32,640 nucleotides of DNA from contig NZ_LFIO01000041.1 of NCBI RefSeq assembly GCF_001187535.1, forward strand, positions 1-32,640. Direction: 5' to 3'. Position numbers and translations under genes: made by a program. The notes below the pieces were generated by a model. That model saw only the letters and a list, made by a program, of their open reading frames with translations. It searched no databases and was not told the origin of the DNA. Of this stretch, positions 8,668 to 16,473 are shown piece after piece; position 1 is the first letter of the stretch, and every line of letters begins with the position of its first letter. The stretch comes from Rhizobium ecuadorense. GTDB lineage: Bacteria; Pseudomonadota; Alphaproteobacteria; Rhizobiales; Rhizobiaceae.

Positions 8668-9153
8668 ATGACCATCGCGATCGGCGACAAGCTTCCTGCC
8701 GCCACCTTCAAGGAAAAGACCGCCGACGGCCCGGTCGAAATCACCACCGAACAGCTCTTCTCCGGCAAGCGCGTTGTGCTCTTCGCGGTGCCGGGCGCCT
8801 TCACGCCCACCTGCTCGCTGAACCATCTGCCGGGTTATCTCGAAAATCGCGACACCATCCTCGGCAAGGGTGTCGACGATATCGCCGTCATATCAGTCAA
8901 CGACTGGCACGTCATGGGCGCCTGGGCGCAATCCTCAGGCGGCATGGGCAAGATCCACTTCCTCGCCGATTGGGATGCCGCCTTCACCAAGGCCGCCGGC
9001 CTCGAAGCCGACCTCTCCGCCGGCGGCCTCGGCCTGCGCTCCAAGCGCTATTCGATGCTGGTGGAAGACGGCGTGGTCAAAGCCTTGAACGTCGAGGAAA
9101 GCCCCGGCCAGGCAACGGTTTCGGGTGCTGCCGCGATGCTGGAATTGCTGTGA
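8668..9153 (+). CDS. Peroxiredoxin, Prx5/type II
   Basis: A 161-residue thiol peroxidase of the Prx5 (AHP1, type II) group. The peroxidatic cysteine is C49 in VPGAFTPTCSLNHLPGY, with the conserved Pro and Thr of PxxxTxxC. The downstream Arg of the active site is in LGLRSKRYSMLVEDG. There is no second cysteine in the protein, so it must use a 1-Cys mechanism with an external thiol such as glutathione/glutaredoxin. The start at 8668 has AAGGAG seven bases upstream. It lies about 100 bases after the DsbD-N-domain gene on the same strand; both are thiol-redox proteins, which may or may not be coincidence. Confidence 0.95.
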   Translation: MTIAIGDKLPAATFKEKTADGPVEITTEQLFSGKRVVLFAVPGAFTPTCSLNHLPGYLENRDTILGKGVDDIAVISVNDWHVMGAWAQSSGGMGKIHFLADWDAAFTKAAGLEADLSAGGLGLRSKRYSMLVEDGVVKALNVEESPGQATVSGAAAMLELL

Positions 9154-9182
9154 GTTTTCGATAGACATAAGTCCAAGAGGCT

Positions 9183-9357
9183 GCCCCTCACCCTAACCCT
9201 CTCCCCGTTCTGACGGGGAGAGGGGACGTGCCTCGCGAGAGGTTGGCGAAGGACGGAGAGGTCGCAGCTTGCCCCCTTCGCCCCGTTTACGGGGGTCCGA
9301 AGGACGGGTCGAGACCCGTGGCTCGACCCCGGTGGTGGCGGCAGCCGGATGAGGGGC
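9183..9357. repeat. Mosaic palindromic intergenic repeat, copy B with nested hairpin
   Basis: Same termini and block order as copy A (GCCCCTCA ... TGAGGGGC, CCTAACCCTCTCCCCG block), same orientation, but 175 bases instead of 138. The extra length is near the right side and contains a perfect inverted repeat GGGTCGAG / CTCGACCC at 9306-9329, so a second palindromic unit seems to sit inside the first. Confidence 0.85.
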
Positions 9358-9396
9358 ATACGCCGACGGTGAGTTTGCCAGAAACGCGCCCCCACT

Positions 9397-9487
9397 CTCC
9401 GTCATCCCAGGCCTCCGAGCCTGGGATCCACGCCCGGTGCGATCGAGGGTGGAGTCGGTCCTCGGGTCAAGCCCGAGGAGGACGGAG
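9397..9487. repeat. Second palindromic repeat type with CTCCGTC termini
   Basis: A 91-base unit bounded by CTCCGTC and GACGGAG. Inside are two perfect hairpins: CCCAGGC/GCCTGGG (9406-9425) and CCTCGGG/CCCGAGG (9460-9478). A degenerate piece of the same type may be present at about 31280-31322. The stretch 9154-9578 otherwise has no gene. Confidence 0.75.
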
Positions 9488-9578
9488 GGTGGGGTGGCTC
9501 TTGGAGCAAGACAGCGATGTTTGGCCGATAGGGGTGCGTTGCGCCTCCGTCGATTGCACTCCTTACCGCGCTTCACGC

Positions 9579-10010
9579 TCAGGCCTGACCTTGGGCGCTC
9601 CGCTTATCCCGTGAACTCGCCAATTTGCGGCTCCGAAAAATTGTCACGGGACCGGAAACCCAATGAAGTTGGTCTAAGAAGGTCGTGAACCTGTGAACGG
9701 CTCGTTCTGGCGGTTCCGTCCGCGTCCATTGCCTGCGTTCCACATGCGTATCGATATAGCGGAATTCGATCAGGCCTGATGCTTGCGCTGAAATCCGTAG
9801 ATGGGCGACCGAGGGCGGGGCGTGCCCGGTTTGTTGGACGCACAGATCAGCCATTGATGTCCATCCAAACAGTGCGTGTCGAAGCGAATTATGAGCGATG
9901 AAATCGGCAAGCCGCTCGACGCCCCGCAAGGCAGAGGAAAACTTCTCGTCGGCCGAATTTTCCCGCACGCTGCGGATATGGTCAACAATGAGGTGCCAAG
10001 ATCTGATCAT
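9579..10010 (-). CDS. Conserved-looking hypothetical protein
   Basis: A 143-residue protein from the ATG at 10010 (MIRSWHLIVDHIRSVREN). I do not recognise a domain. It reads like a real protein: balanced composition, alternating hydrophobic pattern (SVAHLRISAQASGLIEFRYIDTHVERRQW) and no signal peptide or TM helix. Alternative in-frame GTG starts lie at 10034 and 10055; the latter has AGGAG directly against it, too close to be used normally. It diverges from the zinc operon with the double Zur-like box between them, so it could share that control. Codon use is somewhat less GC-rich than its neighbours. Confidence 0.6.
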   Translation of the reverse strand: MIRSWHLIVDHIRSVRENSADEKFSSALRGVERLADFIAHNSLRHALFGWTSMADLCVQQTGHAPPSVAHLRISAQASGLIEFRYIDTHVERRQWTRTEPPERAVHRFTTFLDQLHWVSGPVTIFRSRKLASSRDKRSAQGQA

Positions 10011-10113
10011 CCGATAAGTCTGGCTCCGAAGCACTTGGCTGTCAAATGGCCGCACCTCCTATCCCCGCAATAACAATCTCGCCAAGAAGCTCCGCCTCAA
10101 TCTCGCCGCAATC

Positions 10114-10140
10114 GTTATAACATAACCGTAATGTTATTAC
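10114..10140. promoter_or_regulatory. Tandem Zur-box-like palindromes
   Basis: Two 13-base palindromes lie one base apart: GTTAT-AAC-ATAAC (10114-10126) and GTAAT-GTT-ATTAC (10128-10140). A longer pairing ATAACAT / ATGTTAT spans both. AT-rich palindromes of this form with TGTTATA-like cores are typical of Zur operators of Fur-family regulators in alphaproteobacteria. The site is 17 bases before the first start of the zinc-type ABC operon, where bound repressor would block transcription. Zinc control is inferred from motif and context. Confidence 0.75.
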
Positions 10141-10156
10141 ATTATAGGATCAGCCA

Positions 10157-10285
10157 ATGTCCCCCAGCCCCGACCGCCCCTCCGTCAGCCTGCTGGGACA
10201 GTCGGCTCTTTCAAGGGTGATCGGCATCGCGCTCATCGTCGCCGTCCTCTGGCTGGCGATCCATTGGGCGGTTCTGCTGCCATGA
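10157..10285 (+). CDS. Small single-TM protein leading the zinc transporter operon
   Basis: A 42-residue reading frame: a polar, proline-rich N-terminus (MSPSPDRPSVSLLGQSALSR) followed by one predicted TM helix (about 21-41, VIGIALIVAVLWLAIHWAVLL). An AGGA ribosome site lies seven bases before the ATG. Its TGA overlaps the ATG of the ATPase gene in an ATGA junction, the same coupling seen between the ATPase and permease. These points argue it is translated. No family is recognised; it could be a small accessory subunit or regulator of the transporter, or a leader peptide ensuring coupled translation. Confidence 0.65.
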   Translation: MSPSPDRPSVSLLGQSALSRVIGIALIVAVLWLAIHWAVLLP

Positions 10286-11031
10286 TGCCGGTGATCCGTA
10301 TCGACAATCTGACCGTCGCCTATAACCGCCATCCCGCCATCCACCATGTCTCCGGCGCCTTTGCCAGAGGCAGCCTGACGGCGATTGCCGGGCCGAACGG
10401 GGCGGGCAAGTCGACGCTGTTGAAGGCGATCATGGGGGAGCTTCGACCGGTCGAGGGCCGGGTCGAACACCGGCTGGGGCGGGCGGAGTTCGGTTATCTC
10501 CCGCAGGCGGCCGAGATCGACCGGCGCTTCCCGATTTCGGTGATCGACACCGTCATGCTCGGGGCCTGGAAGACGGCGGGCGCCTTCGGCCGCATCGCGC
10601 CCGGCGAGATGAAAAGGGCAGGCGAGGCGCTGTCCGCGGTCGGCCTTGAAGGTTTTGGAAAACGTCATGTCGGATCGCTTTCGGCCGGCCAGTTCCAGCG
10701 TGTGCTCTTTGCCCGCCTGTTGCTGCAGGATGCCGGCATCATCCTGCTCGACGAGCCGTTTACCGCAATCGATGCCCGCACCACCAGGGACCTCATCGAC
10801 ATCGTCGCCCGCTGGCACGGCGAGGGCCGCACCGTCATCGCCGTGCTGCATGATTTCGAGCTCGTGCGGGCGCATTTCCCCGAGACCCTGCTGCTTGCCC
10901 GCGAGCTGGTGGGATGGGGCCCGACCGCCGACGTCATGTCGTCAGCCAATCTGCTCAAAGCCCGCGCCATGGCCGAGCGCTGGGACGAGGATGCCGAGGC
11001 TTGCGGCCCCGAACAGGTGCCGGCGGCATGA
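10282..11031 (+). CDS. aztA: Zinc-type ABC transporter ATP-binding protein
   Basis: A 249-residue ABC ATPase of the metal (Zn/Mn) uptake family. Walker A GPNGAGKST at 37-45, Q-loop YLPQ with Q75, signature SLSAGQFQR at 132-140, Walker B IILLDEP at 153-159 and the switch histidine H190 are all intact. I prefer the ATG at 10282, which overlaps the small ORF's stop; a TTG at 10264 is a longer option. It resembles ZnuC/AztA; I use aztA because of the permease and binding protein that follow, but znuC-type naming is equally defensible. Zinc rather than manganese is inferred from the upstream Zur-like operator. Confidence 0.92.
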   Translation: MMPVIRIDNLTVAYNRHPAIHHVSGAFARGSLTAIAGPNGAGKSTLLKAIMGELRPVEGRVEHRLGRAEFGYLPQAAEIDRRFPISVIDTVMLGAWKTAGAFGRIAPGEMKRAGEALSAVGLEGFGKRHVGSLSAGQFQRVLFARLLLQDAGIILLDEPFTAIDARTTRDLIDIVARWHGEGRTVIAVLHDFELVRAHFPETLLLARELVGWGPTADVMSSANLLKARAMAERWDEDAEACGPEQVPAA

Positions 11032-11900
11032 CGGTCTACGATCTCTTCCTCGCGCCCTTTGCCGATTTCGGCTTCATGCGCCGGGCGCTCGTCGCCTGCC
11101 TCTGCCTCGGGCTCGGCTCCGGGCCGATCGGCGTCTTCCTGATGCTCCGGCGCATGAGCCTGATGGGCGACGCCATGAGCCATGCCGTGCTGCCGGGGGC
11201 GGCGATCGGTTATCTCGTCGCCGGCTCGCTGTCGCTGACGGCGATGGGGCTTGGCGGCCTTGTCGCCGGCCTGTCGGTGGCGCTGCTATCGGGCGCCGTC
11301 AGCCGCATGACCGTGCTGCAGGAGGATGCGAGCTTTGCCAGCTTCTATCTCGCATCGCTGGCGCTCGGCGTGCTGATCGTCTCGCTGCGCGGCTCGAATA
11401 TCGATCTGCTGCACGTACTCTTCGGCACCATTCTGGCGATCGATGCTTCGGCGCTTTATCTCATCGGCGCCATCACCTCGCTGACCCTTGTCGTCCTCGC
11501 CTTAATCTACCGGCCGCTGGTGGCCGAATGTTTCGATCCCGGCTTCCTGCGCGCCGTCGGCGGGCGCGGGCCGGTCTATCACGTCCTCTTCCTGCTGCTG
11601 GTGGTGTTGAATCTCGTCGCCAGCTTCCAGGCGCTCGGCACGCTGATGGCGGTCGGTCTGATGATGTTGCCGGCGGCCGTCGCCCAGCTCTGGTCGCGCA
11701 GCCTGGCCGTGATGATGGCGATCGCGGCCGGCAGTGCCGCCGCCTCCGGTTATCTCGGGCTGATCGCATCCTACCATCTGGAACTTGCCTCCGGCCCGAC
11801 GATCATCATGACGGCGGCGCTGATTTACGCCTTCTCCATCCTTTTCGCGCCCTCGGGCATCGCCCGGCGCTTCTTTCCCCGCCCGCATCTGAAGGGCTGA
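11028..11900 (+). CDS. aztB: Zinc-type ABC transporter permease
   Basis: A 290-residue polytopic inner-membrane protein of the ABC-3 family (ZnuB/TroC/AztB type) with about eight or nine hydrophobic helices. The family segment GVFLMLRRMSLMGDAMSHAVLPGAAIGYL, which contacts the ATPase, is present near the N-terminus, and the GTLMAVGLMMLPAAVAQLW segment further on is also typical. The ATG overlaps the ATPase stop by four bases, so subunits are made in a coupled way. Confidence 0.93.
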   Translation: MTVYDLFLAPFADFGFMRRALVACLCLGLGSGPIGVFLMLRRMSLMGDAMSHAVLPGAAIGYLVAGSLSLTAMGLGGLVAGLSVALLSGAVSRMTVLQEDASFASFYLASLALGVLIVSLRGSNIDLLHVLFGTILAIDASALYLIGAITSLTLVVLALIYRPLVAECFDPGFLRAVGGRGPVYHVLFLLLVVLNLVASFQALGTLMAVGLMMLPAAVAQLWSRSLAVMMAIAAGSAAASGYLGLIASYHLELASGPTIIMTAALIYAFSILFAPSGIARRFFPRPHLKG

Positions 11901-11916
11901 TCCCAAGGAGACTTCG

Positions 11917-12816
11917 ATGACACCGCACAGACTGCTTCTTTCCGCAGCAATCCCCGCTTTGATGGCGCTGTCGGCCGTGCCGGCCTCCGCCGAGACGCTG
12001 AAGGTCGTGGCCTCCTTCACCGTGCTTGCCGACGTCGTCAAACAAGTCGGCGGCGACCACGTCGATGTGAAGAGCCTCGTCGGGCCGAACGGCGACCCCC
12101 ATGAATTCGAGCCGTCGCCGGCCGATGCCAGGAATTTGAACGCGGCCGAAGTGACCTTCGTCAGCGGCGAAGGGCTGGAAGGCTGGATGGACCGGCTGAT
12201 CACCGCCTCGGGCTATAAGGGCAAGCCGGTGACCGTCTCCGAAGGCATCGACGTCAGCACCATGGAAGAGGACGGCGCGGAGATTACCGATCCGCATGTC
12301 TGGAACAGCCCCGTCAACGTCAAGATCTGGGTCGCCAACATCGAAAAGGCGCTGTCTTCAGCCGATCCCGCCGATGCCGCTGCCTTCAAGGCCAATGCCG
12401 AGAACTACACCAGGAAGCTGGACGAATTGAACGCCTACGCCCATGCGAAATTCGACAAGGTCGCTGCCGATCGCCGCAAGGTGCTGACCAGCCATGATGC
12501 CTTCGGCTATTTCGGCCGCGAATATAATGTCACCTTCCTGGCGCCGCTCGGCCTCTCCACCGAAAGCGAGGCATCGGCCGCCGACGTCGCCAAGCTGATC
12601 GAGCAGATCAAGGGCGAGCATGTGAAGGCCTATTTCTTCGAGAATTCCAACGATCCCCGCCTGGTCAAACAGGTCGCCAAGGCAACCGGTGCCGAGCCCG
12701 GCGGCGAGCTCTATGTCGAGTCCCTCTCCGACGCCAAGGGACCGGCGCCGACCTATGAGAAGATGTTCCGCTACAATGTCGACCAACTCGCCGCCGCCAT
12801 GGCGAAATCGAGCTGA
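11917..12816 (+). CDS. aztC: Zinc-type ABC transporter substrate-binding protein
   Basis: A 299-residue periplasmic protein of the cluster A-I metal-binding family. The signal peptide ends at about residue 25 (VPASA). Likely metal ligands are H62 (NGDPHEFEPSP), H127 (ITDPHVWNS), H193 (TSHDAFGYF) and D272 (ESLSD), the 3 His + Asp arrangement; the linker between the first and second ligand lacks the long His-rich loop of classical ZnuA. A CAAGGAG site lies six bases before the ATG, 16 bases after the permease stop. No AztD-like chaperone gene follows. It could carry Mn instead, but the Zur-like operator favours Zn. Confidence 0.92.
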   Translation: MTPHRLLLSAAIPALMALSAVPASAETLKVVASFTVLADVVKQVGGDHVDVKSLVGPNGDPHEFEPSPADARNLNAAEVTFVSGEGLEGWMDRLITASGYKGKPVTVSEGIDVSTMEEDGAEITDPHVWNSPVNVKIWVANIEKALSSADPADAAAFKANAENYTRKLDELNAYAHAKFDKVAADRRKVLTSHDAFGYFGREYNVTFLAPLGLSTESEASAADVAKLIEQIKGEHVKAYFFENSNDPRLVKQVAKATGAEPGGELYVESLSDAKGPAPTYEKMFRYNVDQLAAAMAKSS

Positions 12817-12974
12817 GGAGCGGGGGGCGGTCGCGGCCCTCAACGCAATCCCAAGAAAAGTGCGACGTCGCTTTACTGGGATTGCCTGCAGCCGCCATCG
12901 TTTGGAGATGCCATGTTGACACCGGAGGCAACGCAAGGCTGTATTCGGTCTCTATGCGGAAGGTAGAGACGAGA

Positions 12975-13469
12975 ATGCGCTTCATCAGGTTTATTGCGTT
13001 TTTGGCGATGGTGGCATCGATTGCTTACGGGCCGCTGGCCAAGGCCGGCTCCTTGGAAGAGGACGCTCTCCGGAACATCCCGCTTGGCAAGGCCACGAAG
13101 TTTTCGATCATATCGTCCTTCGATGCTCAGGCGGTTTGCCTGCTCCAGCCCTACCAGGATCGATTGCCTTCCACCGATGCATTGGCCGCCAGGGTGAACG
13201 AATATCTCGCCGCAAACAACTACGTGGCTGAGGAAGGGCATTTTGCGTTCGTGCTGATCGGAAAGGAGGCAATCGAGATTGCAGCGTTCCATCGTTCCCA
13301 GAAGCTCGATGTCCTGGTCGGGCATGAGGTTTCGTCCTCGGTCGAGGAGATGTTGCCAAAGGAATTTGCCTCCCGAGACTGCGCAAGCGGTCAATCTGCA
13401 ACTTTTATCAAGATCGGTTTTCGAGCGAGAAGCTATGTCTTGCTTGGCGAGGCAACCGGACCGCTTTAG
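12975..13469 (+). CDS. Hypothetical exported protein
   Basis: A 164-residue protein with a clear signal peptide (MRFIRFIAFLAMVASIAYGPLAKA, cleavage near residue 24) and two cysteines in the mature part. No domain recognised. The ATG at 12975 is chosen as giving the cleanest signal peptide; an upstream ATG at 12954 is in frame. The 3' end overlaps the convergent Dabb gene by four bases. The preceding 12817-12974 has nothing evident. Confidence 0.65.
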   Translation: MRFIRFIAFLAMVASIAYGPLAKAGSLEEDALRNIPLGKATKFSIISSFDAQAVCLLQPYQDRLPSTDALAARVNEYLAANNYVAEEGHFAFVLIGKEAIEIAAFHRSQKLDVLVGHEVSSSVEEMLPKEFASRDCASGQSATFIKIGFRARSYVLLGEATGPL

Positions 13470-13774
13470 ATATTGAGGTCGAAGACCAGGATGCCGGCCA
13501 GGCCTCCGTCGGTCGACGAGACGATGCGCTCGCCGACGGTCACGTGCTCGGGATGGATGAGATAGGCGTCGCGGGCCTCGGGGCTTTCGAAGGTCACGGC
13601 AAAACCGTCGACGAAGCCGCCATGCAGACCCTCGGGCGAAACATTCGGCCCGTATTTGATATCCAGGATGCCGGGAATGACCTGCTTCAGGGCGACGATC
13701 GCCGCAAACAGCGATTGCTTCTCGTCTCCGGTCACCGCGGTCTTCAGCCGCAGGAATACGCAGTGCAGGATCAT
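13466..13774 (-). CDS. Dabb (stress-responsive A/B barrel) protein
   Basis: A 102-residue protein with the dimeric alpha/beta-barrel pattern: MILHCVFLRLK start, a central helix (KQSLFAAIVALKQVIPGILDIKYGPN), DGFAVTFESPEARDAYLIHPEHV and the closing strand ILVFDLNI. This is the Dabb fold, whose members range from stress proteins to small cyclases and oxygenases; function here is unknown. The ATG at 13774 has GGAGGA six bases upstream; a longer frame to 13846 has no such site. Confidence 0.9.
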   Translation of the reverse strand: MILHCVFLRLKTAVTGDEKQSLFAAIVALKQVIPGILDIKYGPNVSPEGLHGGFVDGFAVTFESPEARDAYLIHPEHVTVGERIVSSTDGGLAGILVFDLNI

Positions 13775-13843
13775 CAGTGTCCTCCCGATTTTCTGTGCCG
13801 GCAGAATAGCCGCGAAAGCCGGGAGGGCAATGGGATTTATTTT

Positions 13844-13863
13844 CACGCAGACGTTGCTGCGTG
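13844..13863. repeat. Hairpin after the MCP gene
   Basis: CACGCAG and CTGCGTG form 7-base arms with a 6-base loop, ten bases past the MCP stop. On the minus strand it is followed by A-rich, not T-rich, sequence, so it is at best an atypical 3' structure. Confidence 0.45.
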
Positions 13864-13872
13864 CAGGTGGGA

Positions 13873-16053
13873 TCAGCTCGCCAGCTTCATCGCGCCTGCC
13901 GCTTGTCCGCCGCGCGACATGGCGCCGCCGAGGCCGAAGCGGCCGACAACGGCTGCGAGGTTCTCCGTTTCCTGGGCAAGCCCTTGTGCGGCGGCCGTCG
14001 TCTCTTCGACCATGGCGGCGTTCTGCTGGGTGACCTTGTCCATCAGGTCGGCGGCGGCCGAGACCTCCCGCAGGCTGGTTGCCTGCGCCTTTGCGCTGGT
14101 GGCGATTTCATTGACCGTGTCGCTCATGCCGACGACGCGGTCGACGATCTTGGAGAGCGCGACACCGGTTTCCTCGACCAGGTTGACCCCGGTCTGGACC
14201 TGCGACGACGACATCGAGATCAGCCCGCTGATTTCTTTCGCGGCTTGGGCGGAACGCTGCGCCAGTTCCCTGACCTCCTGGGCGACGACGGCAAAGCCCT
14301 TGCCGGCTTCACCGGCGCGCGCGGCCTCGACACCGGCATTGAGCGCGAGCAGGTTCGTCTGGAAGGCGATTTCGTCGATCACCCGGATGATATTGCCGAT
14401 CTTGCCGGAGGAGTTCTGGATTTCGGTCATCGCCTCGATCGCACGGGCAACGACTTCGCCGCCCTTTTCGGCATCGGTCCGGGCAAGCTTCATCGTCTGC
14501 TGCGCGCTGTTTGCGCCGTCGGAGGTGTCGTTGACGCCGCGGGTGACGTCACCCAGGGCGGCGACCGTTTCCTCCAGCGAGGCGGCCTGCTGTTCCGTGC
14601 GCCGCGCCAGATCGTTCGACGCCGTCGAAATCTCGCCGAGTCCGGAGCGGATGGTGTAGACGGCATGGACGACGTTGCGGATCGTATCTTCCAGAGCGGA
14701 GACCGACGTGTTGAAGTTCGCCCGGATCGTTTCGAACTCCGGCGCCACCTTCTCGTTCATCCGCACGGTGAGATCGCCCGAAGCCAGAAGATCGAAGCGG
14801 CTCTGCACGACTTCGACGAAATGGCGCAGATCTTCCGCCTTGGCCTGCTCGAGATCGCCCTGGCGTTTGCGGTCGGTTTCGACCTGCGCCTGAAGCGCCT
14901 CCTGCTCGTCCTTGAGCGCCTCGCCGCGGGCGAGTTGATGGCGGAATTTTTCGAGCGCCCCCTTCAGGCTGCCGAGTTCGTCGGCGCTGCCATTCTGATC
15001 GATCGGCTCGCGATAATTGCCGCCCGCCATTTTCTGGACGGCGCTCAGAATGCCCTGCAGCGGCTTGCCGATCAGGGTGCGGCTTGCCGTCAGGATGACG
15101 CCGAGCATGACCGCCAGAATGACAAGGCCGCCGATGACGGTGTTGTAGATCTGCTGCCAGACCGGCGCCGAGAAGGTGGCGGCCGGCACGTCCAGGACCG
15201 CGGCCCAGGTGGTGTTCATGCCGCGGGCGGTGAAGGGATAGACGAGGCGCACGGCGCCGTCAGGCAAGCCGGAGATCACCCGCATCTTGCCATCGGCGAG
15301 GGCCTGCTTGATGTCGCCGGCGCCGGCATCGGCATAGTCCTTCATCAGATTGTCTTTGTCGGGATGGGCAAGCCACTTGCCGTCATTGGCAATCAGCATG
15401 ACCCGCCCGCCGTCGAAGGGATGCATCTCGGTCAGCGCCGCGGTGAGATCGTCGAGCTTGATGTCGACGCCGGCGAGGCCGACGACAGCGCCGTTCACCC
15501 GCATCGGCACGGAAACCGAGGTGACCAGCTTTTTCATGTTGGTGAGATAGGGGGAGGTGATGATCGGCTGCCCGGTCTTCAGGGGCGCGCTGTAATATTC
15601 GTCCTCAGGCTTGATGGTCCATGTCGAGAATTCCATCTTGCCGTCGTCGCCCTTGGTCCAATAGGGCGTGAAAATGCCTTCCTTGTTCAAGGCGTCGGTG
15701 CCGGTTGTCGGGTGGGGACCGTCGATCAGCTCGCACATCCAGGCGCCGAACACGCTCGGATATTGCGGCGCCACTGTTTTGATCATCGCAACGATGTCGG
15801 CCCGGCTTTTCGATCCGCCCTCGACGAAACCGGAGAGGCTTGCGGCGAGCGCCGCACCGGCCGAGGTCGCCTCGGTGATGTTGGTCGCCACCTGCTGGCT
15901 GACCATGGCCGCCTTTTCGGTGGCGAGCGCCATGACTTCGCGCTCGGTATTGTTCTTGGCACTGACCGCATTGAAGGCGGTGTAAGCGATCAGGACGCCT
16001 GCGATCGCAGTGCCGGTCGCAAGGATGAGTTTCGCTGAAACGGTTCTGATCAT
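13873..16053 (-). CDS. Methyl-accepting chemotaxis protein with dCache sensor
   Basis: A 726-residue MCP. TM1 at about 8-30, a periplasmic double-Cache-like sensor at about 31-300 (YYSAPLKTGQPIITSPY, VNGAVVGLAGVDIKLDDL), TM2 at about 302-324, a HAMP domain to about 385, then the long signalling coiled coil. The conserved hairpin tip EIAFQTNLLALNAGVEAARAGE is intact, so it should couple to CheA/CheW. No CheR/CheB-binding WxxF-type pentapeptide is present at the C-terminus (GGQAAGAMKLAS). The ligand is unknown. I prefer the ATG at 16053 with a GAAGGG site; a GTG at 16068 would add five residues. Confidence 0.95.
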   Translation of the reverse strand: MIRTVSAKLILATGTAIAGVLIAYTAFNAVSAKNNTEREVMALATEKAAMVSQQVATNITEATSAGAALAASLSGFVEGGSKSRADIVAMIKTVAPQYPSVFGAWMCELIDGPHPTTGTDALNKEGIFTPYWTKGDDGKMEFSTWTIKPEDEYYSAPLKTGQPIITSPYLTNMKKLVTSVSVPMRVNGAVVGLAGVDIKLDDLTAALTEMHPFDGGRVMLIANDGKWLAHPDKDNLMKDYADAGAGDIKQALADGKMRVISGLPDGAVRLVYPFTARGMNTTWAAVLDVPAATFSAPVWQQIYNTVIGGLVILAVMLGVILTASRTLIGKPLQGILSAVQKMAGGNYREPIDQNGSADELGSLKGALEKFRHQLARGEALKDEQEALQAQVETDRKRQGDLEQAKAEDLRHFVEVVQSRFDLLASGDLTVRMNEKVAPEFETIRANFNTSVSALEDTIRNVVHAVYTIRSGLGEISTASNDLARRTEQQAASLEETVAALGDVTRGVNDTSDGANSAQQTMKLARTDAEKGGEVVARAIEAMTEIQNSSGKIGNIIRVIDEIAFQTNLLALNAGVEAARAGEAGKGFAVVAQEVRELAQRSAQAAKEISGLISMSSSQVQTGVNLVEETGVALSKIVDRVVGMSDTVNEIATSAKAQATSLREVSAAADLMDKVTQQNAAMVEETTAAAQGLAQETENLAAVVGRFGLGGAMSRGGQAAGAMKLAS

Positions 16054-16473
16054 CTTCAAGCCCTTCACTTCGGCTGATGAATTCTCTTCGGGTGTGCGAG
16101 GTCATCGAGGAAGGTTGGCGACGCTGAATGGGGGTGAGGCGCGCCATGCATGCGTGCGGTCAGGCACGCGTTCTGTCTTCGAAACCAGGCGATTTGGAAT
16201 TTCGGCGGGCTCATCCCGAAGGGGCGGACGGAGATATCACCGCGCGCCCTGCGGATCGTCATCGAAGGCGGCAATTTCCCCGCATCGCGATGACGATCTT
16301 CATTGCAGGCAACACAAGACCAGCAGTCGGTGAATATAAGCTTAAGGGCATAAGCCAATTGCAGCAAAACTGCGCAGTGGGTTTGCGTTCGGGAGGCGAA
16401 AAATCAAGTGAAACACGCGCGCCGATTACTCAAGCCATCACGCAACCTCATCACCCAAGCTTGCCAAACAGAA
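16054..16473. other. Non-coding gap upstream of the MCP gene
   Basis: About 420 bases with no convincing gene on either strand. The right part (about 16330-16420) is somewhat AT-richer. No clear promoter could be picked by eye; the MCP promoter should lie in its left part. Confidence 0.4.

Noticed and set aside
9306..9478. Possible CRISPR-like array of hairpins
   Set aside because: The units differ in sequence and spacing, with no repeated direct repeat and unique spacers; they are palindromic intergenic repeats.
10646..11920. 424-codon plus-strand frame across the ABC ATPase and permease
   Set aside because: Arg/Pro/Ser-rich out-of-frame reading; the two overlapping real genes have all expected motifs.
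10282..12816. Manganese rather than zinc specificity of the ABC operon
   Set aside because: Not excluded by the proteins alone, but the Zur-like palindromes at the promoter make zinc the better call.
13861..16038. 725-codon plus-strand frame
   Set aside because: Antisense shadow of the MCP gene, produced by high-GC third positions; no domain or ribosome site.
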